From a bacterium (GTDB lineage: Bacteria; BMS3Abin14), in contig JARGFV010000020.1 in assembly GCA_029210545.1 (NCBI GenBank), forward strand, positions 1-31,406: DNA of 31,406 bases, read 5' to 3'. This document shows positions 22,267 to 29,929 of this stretch, piece by piece. Below the pieces are notes generated by a model. That model ran no database searches and was not told the origin of the DNA. It worked only from the letters and a program-made list of their open reading frames with translations. Both the position numbers and the translations under genes were made by a program. The number at the start of each line of letters is the position of its first letter. Position 1 is the first letter of the stretch.

Positions 22267-24753
22267 ATGTCCCCACCCAGGTACTCACCTCGTGATATCG
22301 AGGCTAAATGGCAGAAGATCTGGGAAGAGACAGGCTTAAACAGGTCTGTCGAGGATCCCGGGGCCGAAAAGTTCTACTGCCTGGAGATGTTTCCCTACCC
22401 TTCGGGAGATCTCCATATGGGGCATATGCGCAACTACGCCATCGGCGACGCCTATGCCCGTTTCCTCCGGATGAAGGGGTTCAACGTCCTTTACCCCATG
22501 GGTTATGACGCTTTCGGTCTTCCTGCTGAAAATGCGGCCATTACGAGAAATGTTGACCCGGCCGGGTGGACACGTTCATCCATCGACAAGATGATCGCTG
22601 TCCAGAAGAGAATGGGGCTTTCCTACGACTGGGAAAGGACGCTGGCGACCTGCGAGCCGGAGTATTATCGCTGGAACCAGTGGATCTTTCTCAAGTTTCT
22701 GGAAAACGGGCTGGCTTACCGGCATTCAGCTCCCGTGAACTGGTGCTCGTCGTGCAAGACGGTTCTGGCCAACGAGCAGGTGGAAAGCGGCTGCTGCTGG
22801 CGCTGCGGTACCGTTGTCCGGAAGAGGGATCTGGAGCAGTGGTTCCTGCGGATCACGAGCTATGCCGATGAGCTTCTCAGGGATCTCAACAGGCTTGAGG
22901 ATTGGCCCGAGCGGGTCAAGACCATGCAGAAAAACTGGATCGGGCGCAGCGAAGGCGCCGAGATCGATTTCAAAGTTACCGGGTCCGACCACGTCATATC
23001 CACCTTCACAACAAGGCCTGACACCGTTTTCGGGATCACCTACATGGTTCTTGCCGCGGAACACCCCATGGTGGAGGAGCTTGTCAGGGGGACGGATCGG
23101 GAAAAGGCGGTGATGCTTTTTGCCGAAACAGCCAGGGGCAGATCCCACATCGAGCGGACTGACGAAACGAAGGAAAAAGAGGGTGTCGACACGGGCAGGA
23201 CTTTCATCAACCCGGTCAACGGTGAGCAGTTCCCCATCTACGTGGCCGACTACGTGGTGATGGAGTACGGAACCGGAGCCGTCATGGGTGTGCCGGCTCA
23301 CGACCAGAGAGACTTTGAATTCGCCGGGAAATACGGATTGCCCGTGGTCCTCGTCATCCAGGGCGAGGATGGTCCTGTCGACGGTGCGGAAATGGATCGC
23401 GCCTACGTTGAAGACGGGATCATGGTCAACTCCGGTCCTTTCAACGGACAGGGTAACCGGGATGCCATGCCCGGGTTTATAAGGTTCCTTGAGGAAAACG
23501 GATGGGGCAGGGCGGGCGTCAGCTACCGGCTTCGGGACTGGCTTATCAGCCGCCAGCGTTACTGGGGTACTCCCATACCGATCATCTATTGTGACAGCTG
23601 CGGGACCGTTCCGGTACCGGAGGAGGACCTGCCTGTTGTTCTTCCGGGTGACGTGGAGTTCACCGGAGAGGGGAACCCCCTGGCCACGTCGCCGACCTTT
23701 GTCAACACCAGGTGTCCGTCCTGTTCAGGGCCCGCACGCCGTGAGACGGACACCATGGACACCTTTATCGATTCTTCATGGTACCCCTTCAGGTATACCG
23801 ATCCGAAGTACGACAAGGCGCCTTTCGATCCGGAAAAGGCGGGTTACTGGATGCCGGTGGACCAGTACATTGGCGGGATCGAACACGCCATACTGCACCT
23901 TTTATACGCCAGGTTCTTCACAAAAGGGCTCCGGGATCTGGGCCTCACAAATGCCGATGAGCCGTTCCGGAGACTTCTGACGCAGGGTATGGTCATCAAG
24001 GATGGGGCCAAGATGTCCAAGTCCATGGGCAACGTTGTTCCCGCCGCGGAGATGATGGACCGCTATGGGGCCGACACTGCCAGGATCTTTATCCTGTTCG
24101 CGTCCCCTCCCGAAAAGGAACTGGAGTGGAGTGACCAGGGTGTGGAAGGTTCATTCAGATTCCTGAGCCGTGTCTACAGGATGGTGACCGATAACCTGGG
24201 CATCTTTCCGGCCTCCGCCAGGGTGAGCGCGGCCCAACAGCCTGACGATACAAGGATGCTCATCCAGGCGGTGCACCGCTCCACGGGAAAGGTGACCGGG
24301 GACATTGAGAGAAGGTTCCAGTTCAACACGGCCATATCCGCGATCATGGAACTCGTTAACGAGATCCTTCGCTTTGTCACCGCCGGAGGACTCCATTCCG
24401 AAGACGGACACCGGGAAGCTGCCATTGCCATGGAAACGGTCATCAGGCTCATGGCCCCCTTTGCCCCCCACCTGGCGGAAGAGCTGTGGAGCATGACCGG
24501 CCACGACCAGAGCATCTTCCTGTCACCGTGGCCCGAATTCGATCCTGAACTGGCTGTCAGTGATGTGGTTGAACTCGTGGTCCAGGTCAACGGCAAGGTC
24601 AGGGCCCGTTTCGAAGCCTCTCCGGAAGCATCCGGAGAACAGCTCCAGGCCCAGGCGCTCGCCCTTCCGAGGATCCAGGAGCTTCTGATGGGCAAGGAGG
24701 TCGTCAAGGTTGTCGCCGTGCCGGGACGGCTGGTTTCCATCGTCGTCAAATGA
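22267..24753 (+). CDS. leuS: Leucyl-tRNA synthetase
   Basis: LeuRS charges tRNA-Leu and edits mischarged products. The class I signatures are HMGH (50-53, in [19 protein letters not shown]) and KMSKS (582-586). The inserted CP1 editing domain carries [14 protein letters not shown] near residue 240, plus [15 protein letters not shown]. The zinc-like cysteine segments [13 protein letters not shown]...CCWRCG and CDSCGTVP are present. The C-terminal part has the anticodon-binding helices and a [13 protein letters not shown] end. Length 828 is typical for bacteria. ATG 22267 follows GGGAGA. No T-box leader was recognised in front of it. lptE starts in an ATGA overlap with its stop. Confidence 0.97.
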   Translation: MSPPRYSPRDIEAKWQKIWEETGLNRSVEDPGAEKFYCLEMFPYPSGDLHMGHMRNYAIGDAYARFLRMKGFNVLYPMGYDAFGLPAENAAITRNVDPAGWTRSSIDKMIAVQKRMGLSYDWERTLATCEPEYYRWNQWIFLKFLENGLAYRHSAPVNWCSSCKTVLANEQVESGCCWRCGTVVRKRDLEQWFLRITSYADELLRDLNRLEDWPERVKTMQKNWIGRSEGAEIDFKVTGSDHVISTFTTRPDTVFGITYMVLAAEHPMVEELVRGTDREKAVMLFAETARGRSHIERTDETKEKEGVDTGRTFINPVNGEQFPIYVADYVVMEYGTGAVMGVPAHDQRDFEFAGKYGLPVVLVIQGEDGPVDGAEMDRAYVEDGIMVNSGPFNGQGNRDAMPGFIRFLEENGWGRAGVSYRLRDWLISRQRYWGTPIPIIYCDSCGTVPVPEEDLPVVLPGDVEFTGEGNPLATSPTFVNTRCPSCSGPARRETDTMDTFIDSSWYPFRYTDPKYDKAPFDPEKAGYWMPVDQYIGGIEHAILHLLYARFFTKGLRDLGLTNADEPFRRLLTQGMVIKDGAKMSKSMGNVVPAAEMMDRYGADTARIFILFASPPEKELEWSDQGVEGSFRFLSRVYRMVTDNLGIFPASARVSAAQQPDDTRMLIQAVHRSTGKVTGDIERRFQFNTAISAIMELVNEILRFVTAGGLHSEDGHREAAIAMETVIRLMAPFAPHLAEELWSMTGHDQSIFLSPWPEFDPELAVSDVVELVVQVNGKVRARFEASPEASGEQLQAQALALPRIQELLMGKEVVKVVAVPGRLVSIVVK

Positions 24754-25229
24754 AGCGTCTTCTATTTTCGTCCGCCGCCGCTGTTATTGTGATCCTGGCG
24801 CTTTCCGCCTGCGCTTACCGGTTCGCCGATCCATTCCCGGCCCGAAACTACGACCTGGTATCGGTTACCAACAGCACGGCAGAACCCGGACTCAGCTGGG
24901 TTCTGGAAGAGGAACTGCGTCTTACGGGCGGGTTTACTCCCGGCTCCGGCAGCCGGCTTTACGTTACAGCAACCCGGTTCACGGAACAGGTGGAAACAGT
25001 AAGTTCAGCAGGCACGCCGGTTCGCCAGAGACTGGCACTGGAAATTGCCTGGAAAGTGGAGGGGGAGGGACACCGGTCTGAAGCTGTTTTCGGGAATGAG
25101 GGTGTCAGGGAGATCTACCCCTATTCAGCCGACCCGGCATCTCTTGACTGGAACAGGAAGGCCGCCGTAAAGCTCCTGGCCAAAAAAGCTGCCGACCGCG
25201 TCATACGTCGGCTCGAGGGTGCGCCGTGA
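24750..25229 (+). CDS. lptE: LPS-assembly lipoprotein, LptE-like
   Basis: A 159-residue outer-membrane lipoprotein candidate. The signal peptide [21 protein letters not shown] ends in a lipobox with Cys21, the predicted lipidated residue. The mature part has the LptE/RlpB-type pattern: a YRF segment after the cysteine, alternating strands ([12 protein letters not shown]), and a final helix ([19 protein letters not shown]). LptE plugs the LptD translocon that inserts LPS. Sequence conservation in this family is low, so the assignment leans on the leuS-lptE-holA order, which is widespread in proteobacteria. It overlaps leuS by four bases and its stop overlaps the holA GTG start. Confidence 0.8.
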   Translation: MKRLLFSSAAAVIVILALSACAYRFADPFPARNYDLVSVTNSTAEPGLSWVLEEELRLTGGFTPGSGSRLYVTATRFTEQVETVSSAGTPVRQRLALEIAWKVEGEGHRSEAVFGNEGVREIYPYSADPASLDWNRKAAVKLLAKKAADRVIRRLEGAP

Positions 25230-26203
25230 CCGGTTCCGGGCGAAGGAACGACAGGACTCCAGCTCCACCGGCTATCCTGTTCATCTCCCCGGAACCGTTT
25301 CTCCTCGCGCAGGCCGAACAGGAAGCTGTCCATCGGCTGATGCCCCTGGAAAACCGGGACCTGAACCTGTTGATCGCATACGGGTGGGAAACGGACCTGG
25401 GAACGGTCGTGGAGTTTCTTCAGACGCTTCCTTTCCTGGGGGACCGCAGGCTCCTCGTTTTGAGAGAGGTCAATAAACTTCCTGATTACAAGGAACTCAC
25501 AACCTATCTCAAGGATCCCAACCCGAAATCTACTCTTCTCATGACCTCGTCAGAGCTGAAAAGATCCGATTCGGGGTACAGGGTCCTGTCGCCATTGTGT
25601 GAGGCATCCGAACTGAAGCCTCCGTACGGGCGGTCCCTGGCTGGTTGGGTAAGGACCCGTTTCCGGAACCAGGGCAAGGAGATCGACAACGGACTGTGTG
25701 AGCTTCTCGTCCAGATATCGGGAGAGAACCTGGGATTGCTGGCCACGGAGATCGACAAGGTCGTCCTCAGTGCAGGGGACAAGGGTTCCATTGCCGAGGA
25801 GGATCTGGATGTAAGTGTCCCGGGTGGGGTCGAGGTTATCTTCAACTTCCTCGACGCACTGGGTGACGGAGATTCGTCCAGAGCCCTGATGTCCCTTAAG
25901 TCCCTGGTCGACAGCGACAACGCGCCTGAATATATCGTCCATATGATGGCGTGGCATTACCGCCAGCTCATAAGGGGGAAGGACCTGGTGAGATCGGGGC
26001 TTTCACCAGGTGAAGCGGCGTTAAAGATGGGGAAGAGGTATCCCAAGATCCGGGAAAAGTTCACCCGCCATATGGGGCGGGTGAACGAAGACGATCTGGT
26101 GCGGGCTCTGGATGCTCTTGCCACCGGTGATCTGGAGTTGAAGAGGGGATCGATCCCCGAGGCAGCGGTGCTCGACAGGATGGTCCTGGAACTACTCTCC
26201 TGA
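25226..26203 (+). CDS. holA: DNA polymerase III, delta subunit
   Basis: HolA opens the sliding clamp as part of the clamp loader. The 325-residue protein fits the family: an N-terminal AAA-like domain without a functional P-loop (LFISPEPFLLAQAEQEAVHR, VVEFLQTLPFLGDRRLLVLR), a middle helical part (SGENLGLLATEIDKVVL) and the C-terminal collar domain (FNFLDALGDGDSSRALMSLK, IVHMMAWHYRQLIR, GDLELKRG). It starts at GTG 25226 in a GTGA overlap with lptE. The 3' end overlaps the convergent rpsT gene by 12 bases, with no spacer for a terminator. Confidence 0.93.
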   Translation: MTGSGRRNDRTPAPPAILFISPEPFLLAQAEQEAVHRLMPLENRDLNLLIAYGWETDLGTVVEFLQTLPFLGDRRLLVLREVNKLPDYKELTTYLKDPNPKSTLLMTSSELKRSDSGYRVLSPLCEASELKPPYGRSLAGWVRTRFRNQGKEIDNGLCELLVQISGENLGLLATEIDKVVLSAGDKGSIAEEDLDVSVPGGVEVIFNFLDALGDGDSSRALMSLKSLVDSDNAPEYIVHMMAWHYRQLIRGKDLVRSGLSPGEAALKMGKRYPKIREKFTRHMGRVNEDDLVRALDALATGDLELKRGSIPEAAVLDRMVLELLS

Positions 26204-26464
26204 AGGGATTGTATTGACCCGTTTTGACAGGCGGGAGATCTTCCTGCTGGCCGTATTCTGGTGAAGGGTTCCCCTGGATGCGGCTCTCTGAATGACCGGA
26301 ACCGCTTTTTTCAGCGCGTCCTGTGCCGCCCCCTGGTTACCCGATTCGACGGCAGTCAGAACCTCCTTGGTGAGGCTCTTGATCCTTGTCCGCCTCATCT
26401 GGTTGATGAGCTGTTTCCTGGTGTTCTGGCGGTTTCTTTTAATGGCGGATTTGTGTGTTGCCAA
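26192..26464 (-). CDS. rpsT: 30S ribosomal protein S20
   Basis: S20 binds 16S rRNA early in 30S assembly. The 90-residue protein is basic and helical, starting MATHKSAIKRNRQNTRKQLI and ending in the conserved ASRKISRLSKRVN segment. It is the only minus-strand gene in the window. The start codon is TTG (complement of 26462-26464) with a strong GGAGG (complement of 26471-26475) six bases upstream. E. coli rpsT also uses UUG, where it matters for autogenous control, so the same may hold here (inference). Its stop region overlaps holA by 12 bases. Confidence 0.96.
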   Translation of the reverse strand: MATHKSAIKRNRQNTRKQLINQMRRTRIKSLTKEVLTAVESGNQGAAQDALKKAVPVIQRAASRGTLHQNTASRKISRLSKRVNTIPSGE

Positions 26465-26510
26465 TTGCTACCTCCTGATTCAAAATCGAACTGCCTGTGA
26501 CAGAACATTG

Positions 26511-26540
26511 CTAATAACCAGAAAAGAGCATATTTGTCAA
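26511..26540 (-). promoter_or_regulatory. Probable sigma70-type promoter for rpsT
   Basis: On the minus strand a perfect TTGACA (complement of 26535-26540) is followed after 18 bases by TATTAG (complement of 26511-26516, four of six matches to TATAAT). Transcription would start about 40 bases before the TTG start codon. The surrounding bases are AT-rich compared with the rest of the window. Confidence 0.55.
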
Positions 26541-26663
26541 ATAATTAAAAAGCGGGAAGCGCGAAGAACGAAGAGGGAAAGCGGATCGAACAGGATTTAC
26601 GACCTCCTTCGATCGTCGCACTTTGTCCTTCGAACGGGCGCAATGGCTGACCCTAAGGAAACC
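26541..26663 (+). other. Divergent rpsT-murJ spacer
   Basis: The segment holds a purine-rich stretch with GAAG-type repeats (about 26551-26580), similar in flavour to the GAGCGAA tandem repeat at 28798-28820, then CTTCG-containing sequence. The murJ frame stays open through it, but the encoded residues are not MurJ-like. No promoter toward murJ was convincing. Confidence 0.4.
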
Positions 26664-28238
26664 ATGAATAAGAGCACCGGGAATTCAGACACGGTTAAGA
26701 TCGTTCGCGCTGCCGGTATCGTTGGCGGCGCCACGATGTTCAGCCGTGTCCTGGGACTGGCCAGGGATGCTGTCATGGCGGCCGTTTTCGGCGCGACACC
26801 TGCAGCGGACGCCTTTTTCGTGGCCTTCCGGATACCGAACCTCATGAGACAGCTCTTCGGTGAAGGGGCCCTTGCGGCATCCTTTGTCCCCGTGTACACC
26901 GACACCCTGGAAAAGCGCGGCCGCCAGTATGCCGCGGTTTTTTCCAGCAACCTCTTTTCCTCCCTCATGGTCATCCTTACCGCCTTTACTGTTGTCGGCG
27001 TTATTTTTGCCCCCTTGCTCGTGCGGATCATCGCACACGGCTTTGCTCCGGGAACACAGGCCTTCGAACTGACGGTCATGCTGACGCGATGGATGCTGCC
27101 CTATATGGTCTTCATTTGCGCTGCTGCCATGGGTATGGGCATCCTGAACAGCCACGGCCACTTTCTGGCCCCCGCGGCCGCACCGGCCCTTCTGAACATT
27201 TCGATCATTTTCGCGGTACTCGTCGTGGCGCCGGGAATGCAGGTGCCCGTTACCGCGCTGGCATGGGGAGTCCTCGCGGGAGGGGTGCTGCAGTTCCTGC
27301 TGCAGGTTCCGCCCCTCGCGGGCAGGGGAGTCATGCCGCGGCTGGTGGTACCGTCTTTTTCGCCGGAGATCAGGAGGATCCTCGTCATGATGGGGCCCGC
27401 GGTCCTTGGTGTCGCGGTCTACCAGGTGAACATGCTCGTGGACACACTTTTAGCCTCCTTCCTCCCTACCGGCAGCATCACCTACCTGTGGTACGGGAAC
27501 AGGCTGATGCAGTTCCCCCTCGGTGTTTTCGGCATCGCCCTTGCCACCGCGGCGCTGCCAACACTTTCAGCCCAGATCGCGGAGGGACGCCGTGGGGATT
27601 TTACGAAAACGGTGTCCTTTTCCCTGGGTATGACGGCTTTTATCGGTTTCCCGGCGGCCCTCGGGCTGATAGCCCTCAAAGTTCCTATTATCGCTACCCT
27701 TTTCGGTAGGGGAGCCTTTTCAAACGCGGATGTGGCCGGTTCGGCAACGGCCCTTCTTTTCTACTCGGCGGGCCTGCCCCTGTTTATCGGGATCAAGATC
27801 CTGGGGAGGGCTTTTTTCGCCCTCGAAAACACCAGGACTCCTTTCGCCGCGGCAGGGGCGGCGCTTGCGGTCAATATCGTTCTCAACCTTCTGCTCATGG
27901 GACCCATGGGGCACGGTGGATTGGCCCTGGCGACCTCCCTTGCTTCTGCAGTCAACTTCCTCATCCTGGCCTGGTACTTTACCGCGCTGACAGGGACGGG
28001 ATGGATAGGGAAGGAGCTTGTCGGGGATGTCATTGCCTCCGCCATAGCTGCCGCGGCCATGTTTATCGCCACCACGGAACTGGCCGGCCGCGTTCCATGG
28101 TTCGAACTGGGTACCCTGTCCAGGGCCAAATGGCTGCTATGTTGTTTGGGGGTGGGAGTTGTTGTATACTTAATGTTTGCCCTCATATTAGGGTGTAAGA
28201 GCATGAAAACGTTGACAAAGCGTCTTTTTAGTACTTAG
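26664..28238 (+). CDS. murJ: Lipid II flippase MurJ
   Basis: MurJ flips the peptidoglycan precursor lipid II across the inner membrane (MOP superfamily, 14 transmembrane helices). The N-terminal signature is clear: VRAAGIVGGATMFSRVLGLARDAVMAAVFG (given in parts: ATMFSRVLGLARD), AADAFFVAFRIPNLMRQLFG and EGALAASFVPVYTD. Many hydrophobic segments follow to the end. The frame is open from 26292, but that region overlaps rpsT and encodes nothing MurJ-like. ATG 26664 has AAGGAA a few bases upstream and gives 524 residues, as expected. ATG 26643 is the alternative and adds seven residues. dtd lies about 100 bases downstream. Confidence 0.94.
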   Translation: MNKSTGNSDTVKIVRAAGIVGGATMFSRVLGLARDAVMAAVFGATPAADAFFVAFRIPNLMRQLFGEGALAASFVPVYTDTLEKRGRQYAAVFSSNLFSSLMVILTAFTVVGVIFAPLLVRIIAHGFAPGTQAFELTVMLTRWMLPYMVFICAAAMGMGILNSHGHFLAPAAAPALLNISIIFAVLVVAPGMQVPVTALAWGVLAGGVLQFLLQVPPLAGRGVMPRLVVPSFSPEIRRILVMMGPAVLGVAVYQVNMLVDTLLASFLPTGSITYLWYGNRLMQFPLGVFGIALATAALPTLSAQIAEGRRGDFTKTVSFSLGMTAFIGFPAALGLIALKVPIIATLFGRGAFSNADVAGSATALLFYSAGLPLFIGIKILGRAFFALENTRTPFAAAGAALAVNIVLNLLLMGPMGHGGLALATSLASAVNFLILAWYFTALTGTGWIGKELVGDVIASAIAAAAMFIATTELAGRVPWFELGTLSRAKWLLCCLGVGVVVYLMFALILGCKSMKTLTKRLFST

Positions 28239-28244
28239 GGAAAC

Positions 28245-28263
28245 CCCCCGGCTTTGCCGGGGG
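28245..28263 (+). terminator. GC-rich hairpin after murJ
   Basis: CCCCCGGC (28245-28252) and GCCGGGGG (28256-28263) form a perfect 8-bp stem with a TTT loop, seven bases after the murJ stop. It has no T-run on the 3' side, so it is at best a weak or pausing terminator; it might also be another small repeat. Confidence 0.4.
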
Positions 28264-28335
28264 TACATTACAAAAGTGGGTTGACATGGTTCCGGACCTG
28301 AAAAGGTTCCTGCTTGAGATTGATGGACCCGGATT

Positions 28336-28833
28336 TTGAGGGCGCTCATTCAGCGGACTGCCGAGTGCCGCGTTGAAGTGGATGGAAAACAGGTTTCCGC
28401 CACCGGTCCCGGCATCCTGGTCCTCCTGGGGATCGCTGAGGGCGACGGGGGCGACAATGCCCTTTACCTGGCTCGAAAAACAGCACAGCTCAGGATCTTC
28501 GAGGACCAGGATGGCAAGATGAACCGCTCCATCCTCCAATCGGGGGGGGAGGCCATGGTAGTGTCCCAGTTCACGCTGGTTGCCGACACGGGGAAGGGAA
28601 ACAGGCCCGGGTTCGGACAGGCCATGGCGCCTGGACCGGCGGAGGCGCTTTACAGGATGTTCATCAGTGAGTTGGAAGGACAGGGGATCATCGTCAGCAC
28701 GGGCGTATTCGGAGCAAGCATGAAAGTAACCCTGGTCAACGACGGACCGGTAACGTTTCTTCTCGAGTCACGGAAGCTCGAGAAGAAACGTGTGCTAAGA
28801 GCGAAGAGCGAAGAGCGAAGAGCTGAGAGCTGA
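28336..28833 (+). CDS. dtd: D-aminoacyl-tRNA deacylase (DTD) with repeat-encoded C-terminal tail
   Basis: DTD removes D-amino acids mischarged onto tRNA. The start is TTG 28336, giving the family N-terminus MRALIQRTAECRVEVDG. Key motifs are GPGILVLLGI, the active-site SQFTLVADTGKGNRPGF and the cross-subunit NDGPVTF with its Gly-Pro. Bacterial DTDs usually end a few residues after this motif, at about 145 residues. Here the frame runs 20 residues further, to 165. The extension is encoded by a perfect 15-bp inverted repeat (28753-28767 and 28777-28791) and a GAGCGAA tandem repeat, so the tail is probably not functional. Confidence 0.93.
   Translation: MRALIQRTAECRVEVDGKQVSATGPGILVLLGIAEGDGGDNALYLARKTAQLRIFEDQDGKMNRSILQSGGEAMVVSQFTLVADTGKGNRPGFGQAMAPGPAEALYRMFISELEGQGIIVSTGVFGASMKVTLVNDGPVTFLLESRKLEKKRVLRAKSEERRAES
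28753..28791. repeat. Perfect 15-bp inverted repeat inside the end of dtd
   Basis: ACGTTTCTTCTCGAG (28753-28767) and CTCGAGAAGAAACGT (28777-28791) are exact reverse complements with a 9-base loop. They lie within the dtd reading frame over NDGPVTF's last residues and the extra tail. Directly after it, GAGCGAA is repeated three times in tandem (about 28799-28820), then GAGCTGA twice. Confidence 0.9.
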
Positions 28834-28861
28834 GAACCGGTATGCGCAGGTTTTCTTAGTG

Positions 28862-29083
28862 TCCCCTTCGGGGATGGTGGAAACCCCTCGCCTTCAGGCG
28901 AAGCAGGTTTTCCTGAAGTCCCCGAAGGGGACGATGGTTTGCCATCCCCCGACTGAAGTCGGGGGGATTCCGGCGATGGATTGTAATTTGAAGTACCGCC
29001 GTCTGAAGACGGCGGTATCAAGTGGCGCTTCAAGTCGAATTCATTCGACGCGCCACTTCAAGCCCTCGGCTTACAGCCGAGGG
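28862..29083. repeat. Cluster of six or seven small hairpins with TTCA/TGAA-type loops
   Basis: The ~300-base gap between dtd and the hydrolase gene holds no gene. Stems: TCCCC/GGGGA (28862-28866, 28870-28874; loop TTC), CGCC/GGCG (28889-28900; TTCA), GTCCCC/GGGGAC (28918-28923, 28927-28932; GAA), CCCCCGAC/GTCGGGGG (28946-28953, 28958-28965; TGAA), a 10-bp TACCGCCGTC stem (28994-29003, 29008-29017; TGAA), AAGTGGCG/CGCCACTT (29020-29027, 29051-29058) enclosing GTCGAAT/ATTCGAC, and CCCTCGGCT/AGCCGAGGG (29063-29071, 29075-29083; TAC). Such hairpins resemble REP sequences and IS200/IS605-type ends, but no transposase is present. Confidence 0.85.
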
Positions 29084-29132
29084 TCTAGCTGACTTCATAG
29101 TTCTGCCTTTTTGTTACAGGAGATCATAATCC

Positions 29133-29762
29133 ATGGGCAAACTCGTTGTCGAACACCTCGCGGTAGGGCCCCTGCAGTCGAACTGCTTTATCGTCGGTGA
29201 CGAGATCAGCGGCGAGGCGGTCGTAATCGATCCGGGAGAGGACGGGGAGATGATCCTCGCTGCAGTCAGGAGACGGCCCTGGACCGTCAGGGCTGTTCTC
29301 AATACCCACGCCCACTTCGATCACATCGCCGCCAACGAAGTCATTGTGAAAGAGACAGGAGCGCCCCTCGTTGCGCCCCGCGCCGACGCTCCTTACATGC
29401 CTCAGGCACACATGGCTGCAAGAATGTACGGGCTTGTGGTCGCTCCTTCCCCGGACCCCGACCGCCTCATCGACGAAGGTGACGTGATCATCATCGGGGA
29501 TGAAGAGATCGGGGTACTTTCCACACCCGGACACACACCCGGTGGTGTGACTTTTGTGACGAGCGCAGGTGTATTCCCCGGGGATGCCCTGTTCGCCGGC
29601 TCCATCGGGAGGACTGACCTGCCGGGCGGCGATTACCAAACCCTGATCATCTCTATCAGGAAGAAGATCCTCACCCTTCCCGATGAGACTCCGGTGTACC
29701 CCGGCCACGGACCATTTACCACGGTGGGAAGGGAAAAAAACCTCAACCCGTTTCTGACCTAG
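29133..29762 (+). CDS. Metallo-beta-lactamase-fold hydrolase (glyoxalase II-like)
   Basis: A 209-residue enzyme of the MBL-fold superfamily. The metal-binding signature HxHxDH is His59-Ala-His61-Phe-Asp63-His64 (NTHAHFDHIAAN). Further ligands are in STPGHTPGG, GDALFAGSIGRTDLPGGD (metal-bridging Asp) and YPGHGPFTTVGREKNLNPFL. The overall pattern is that of the short glyoxalase II-like hydrolases (YcbL type), which often act on hydroxyacyl-glutathione or other thioesters. The actual substrate is unknown. ATG 29133 follows CAGGAGAT. The TAG stop runs straight into a dispersed repeat. Confidence 0.9.
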   Translation: MGKLVVEHLAVGPLQSNCFIVGDEISGEAVVIDPGEDGEMILAAVRRRPWTVRAVLNTHAHFDHIAANEVIVKETGAPLVAPRADAPYMPQAHMAARMYGLVVAPSPDPDRLIDEGDVIIIGDEEIGVLSTPGHTPGGVTFVTSAGVFPGDALFAGSIGRTDLPGGDYQTLIISIRKKILTLPDETPVYPGHGPFTTVGREKNLNPFLT

Positions 29763-29890
29763 AGTCTGTCGAAGAACCTCGCACAGACTCCCAGGTATAT
29801 TTTGTCGGCCTAAGATACAATGAGTTCATGAAAAAACGCATCTTCCGACAATTACCCGGCAGCGTGTCAGGAGGTCAGGACACGCTGCAG
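29760..29890. repeat. TGTCGG/CCGACA-type repeat between the hydrolase gene and coaBC (copy 4)
   Basis: Starting at the hydrolase stop TAG (29760-29762), GAGTCTGT (29762-29769) pairs with ACAGACTC (29783-29790). TTGTCGG (about 29802-29808) pairs with CCGACAA (29846-29852). GCAGCGTGTC (29859-29868) pairs perfectly with GACACGCTGC (29879-29888), with AGGAGG in its loop. The segment 29830-29853 is nearly identical to 5114-5137 upstream of ribE. An open frame from 29828 through it into coaBC is not credible coding sequence. Confidence 0.75.
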
Positions 29891-29929
29891 GTACAGGGAT
29901 CCGTGAACGGGCAGGAAAGGACGAGACTC

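Noticed and set aside
26292-26663. Long 5' extension of the murJ frame
   Set aside because: It lies opposite rpsT and its promoter, and the residues are unlike MurJ.
28281-28310. TTGACA before dtd as a promoter
   Set aside because: No -10-like hexamer lies at the right distance.
28862-29083. CRISPR array
   Set aside because: The hairpins differ in sequence and spacing; there are no identical direct repeats with regular spacers and no cas genes.
29828-29929. Upstream ATG that would extend CoaBC by 34 residues
   Set aside because: The extension is encoded by a dispersed palindromic repeat; ATG 29930 has its own AGGAAAGG and gives the normal N-terminus.
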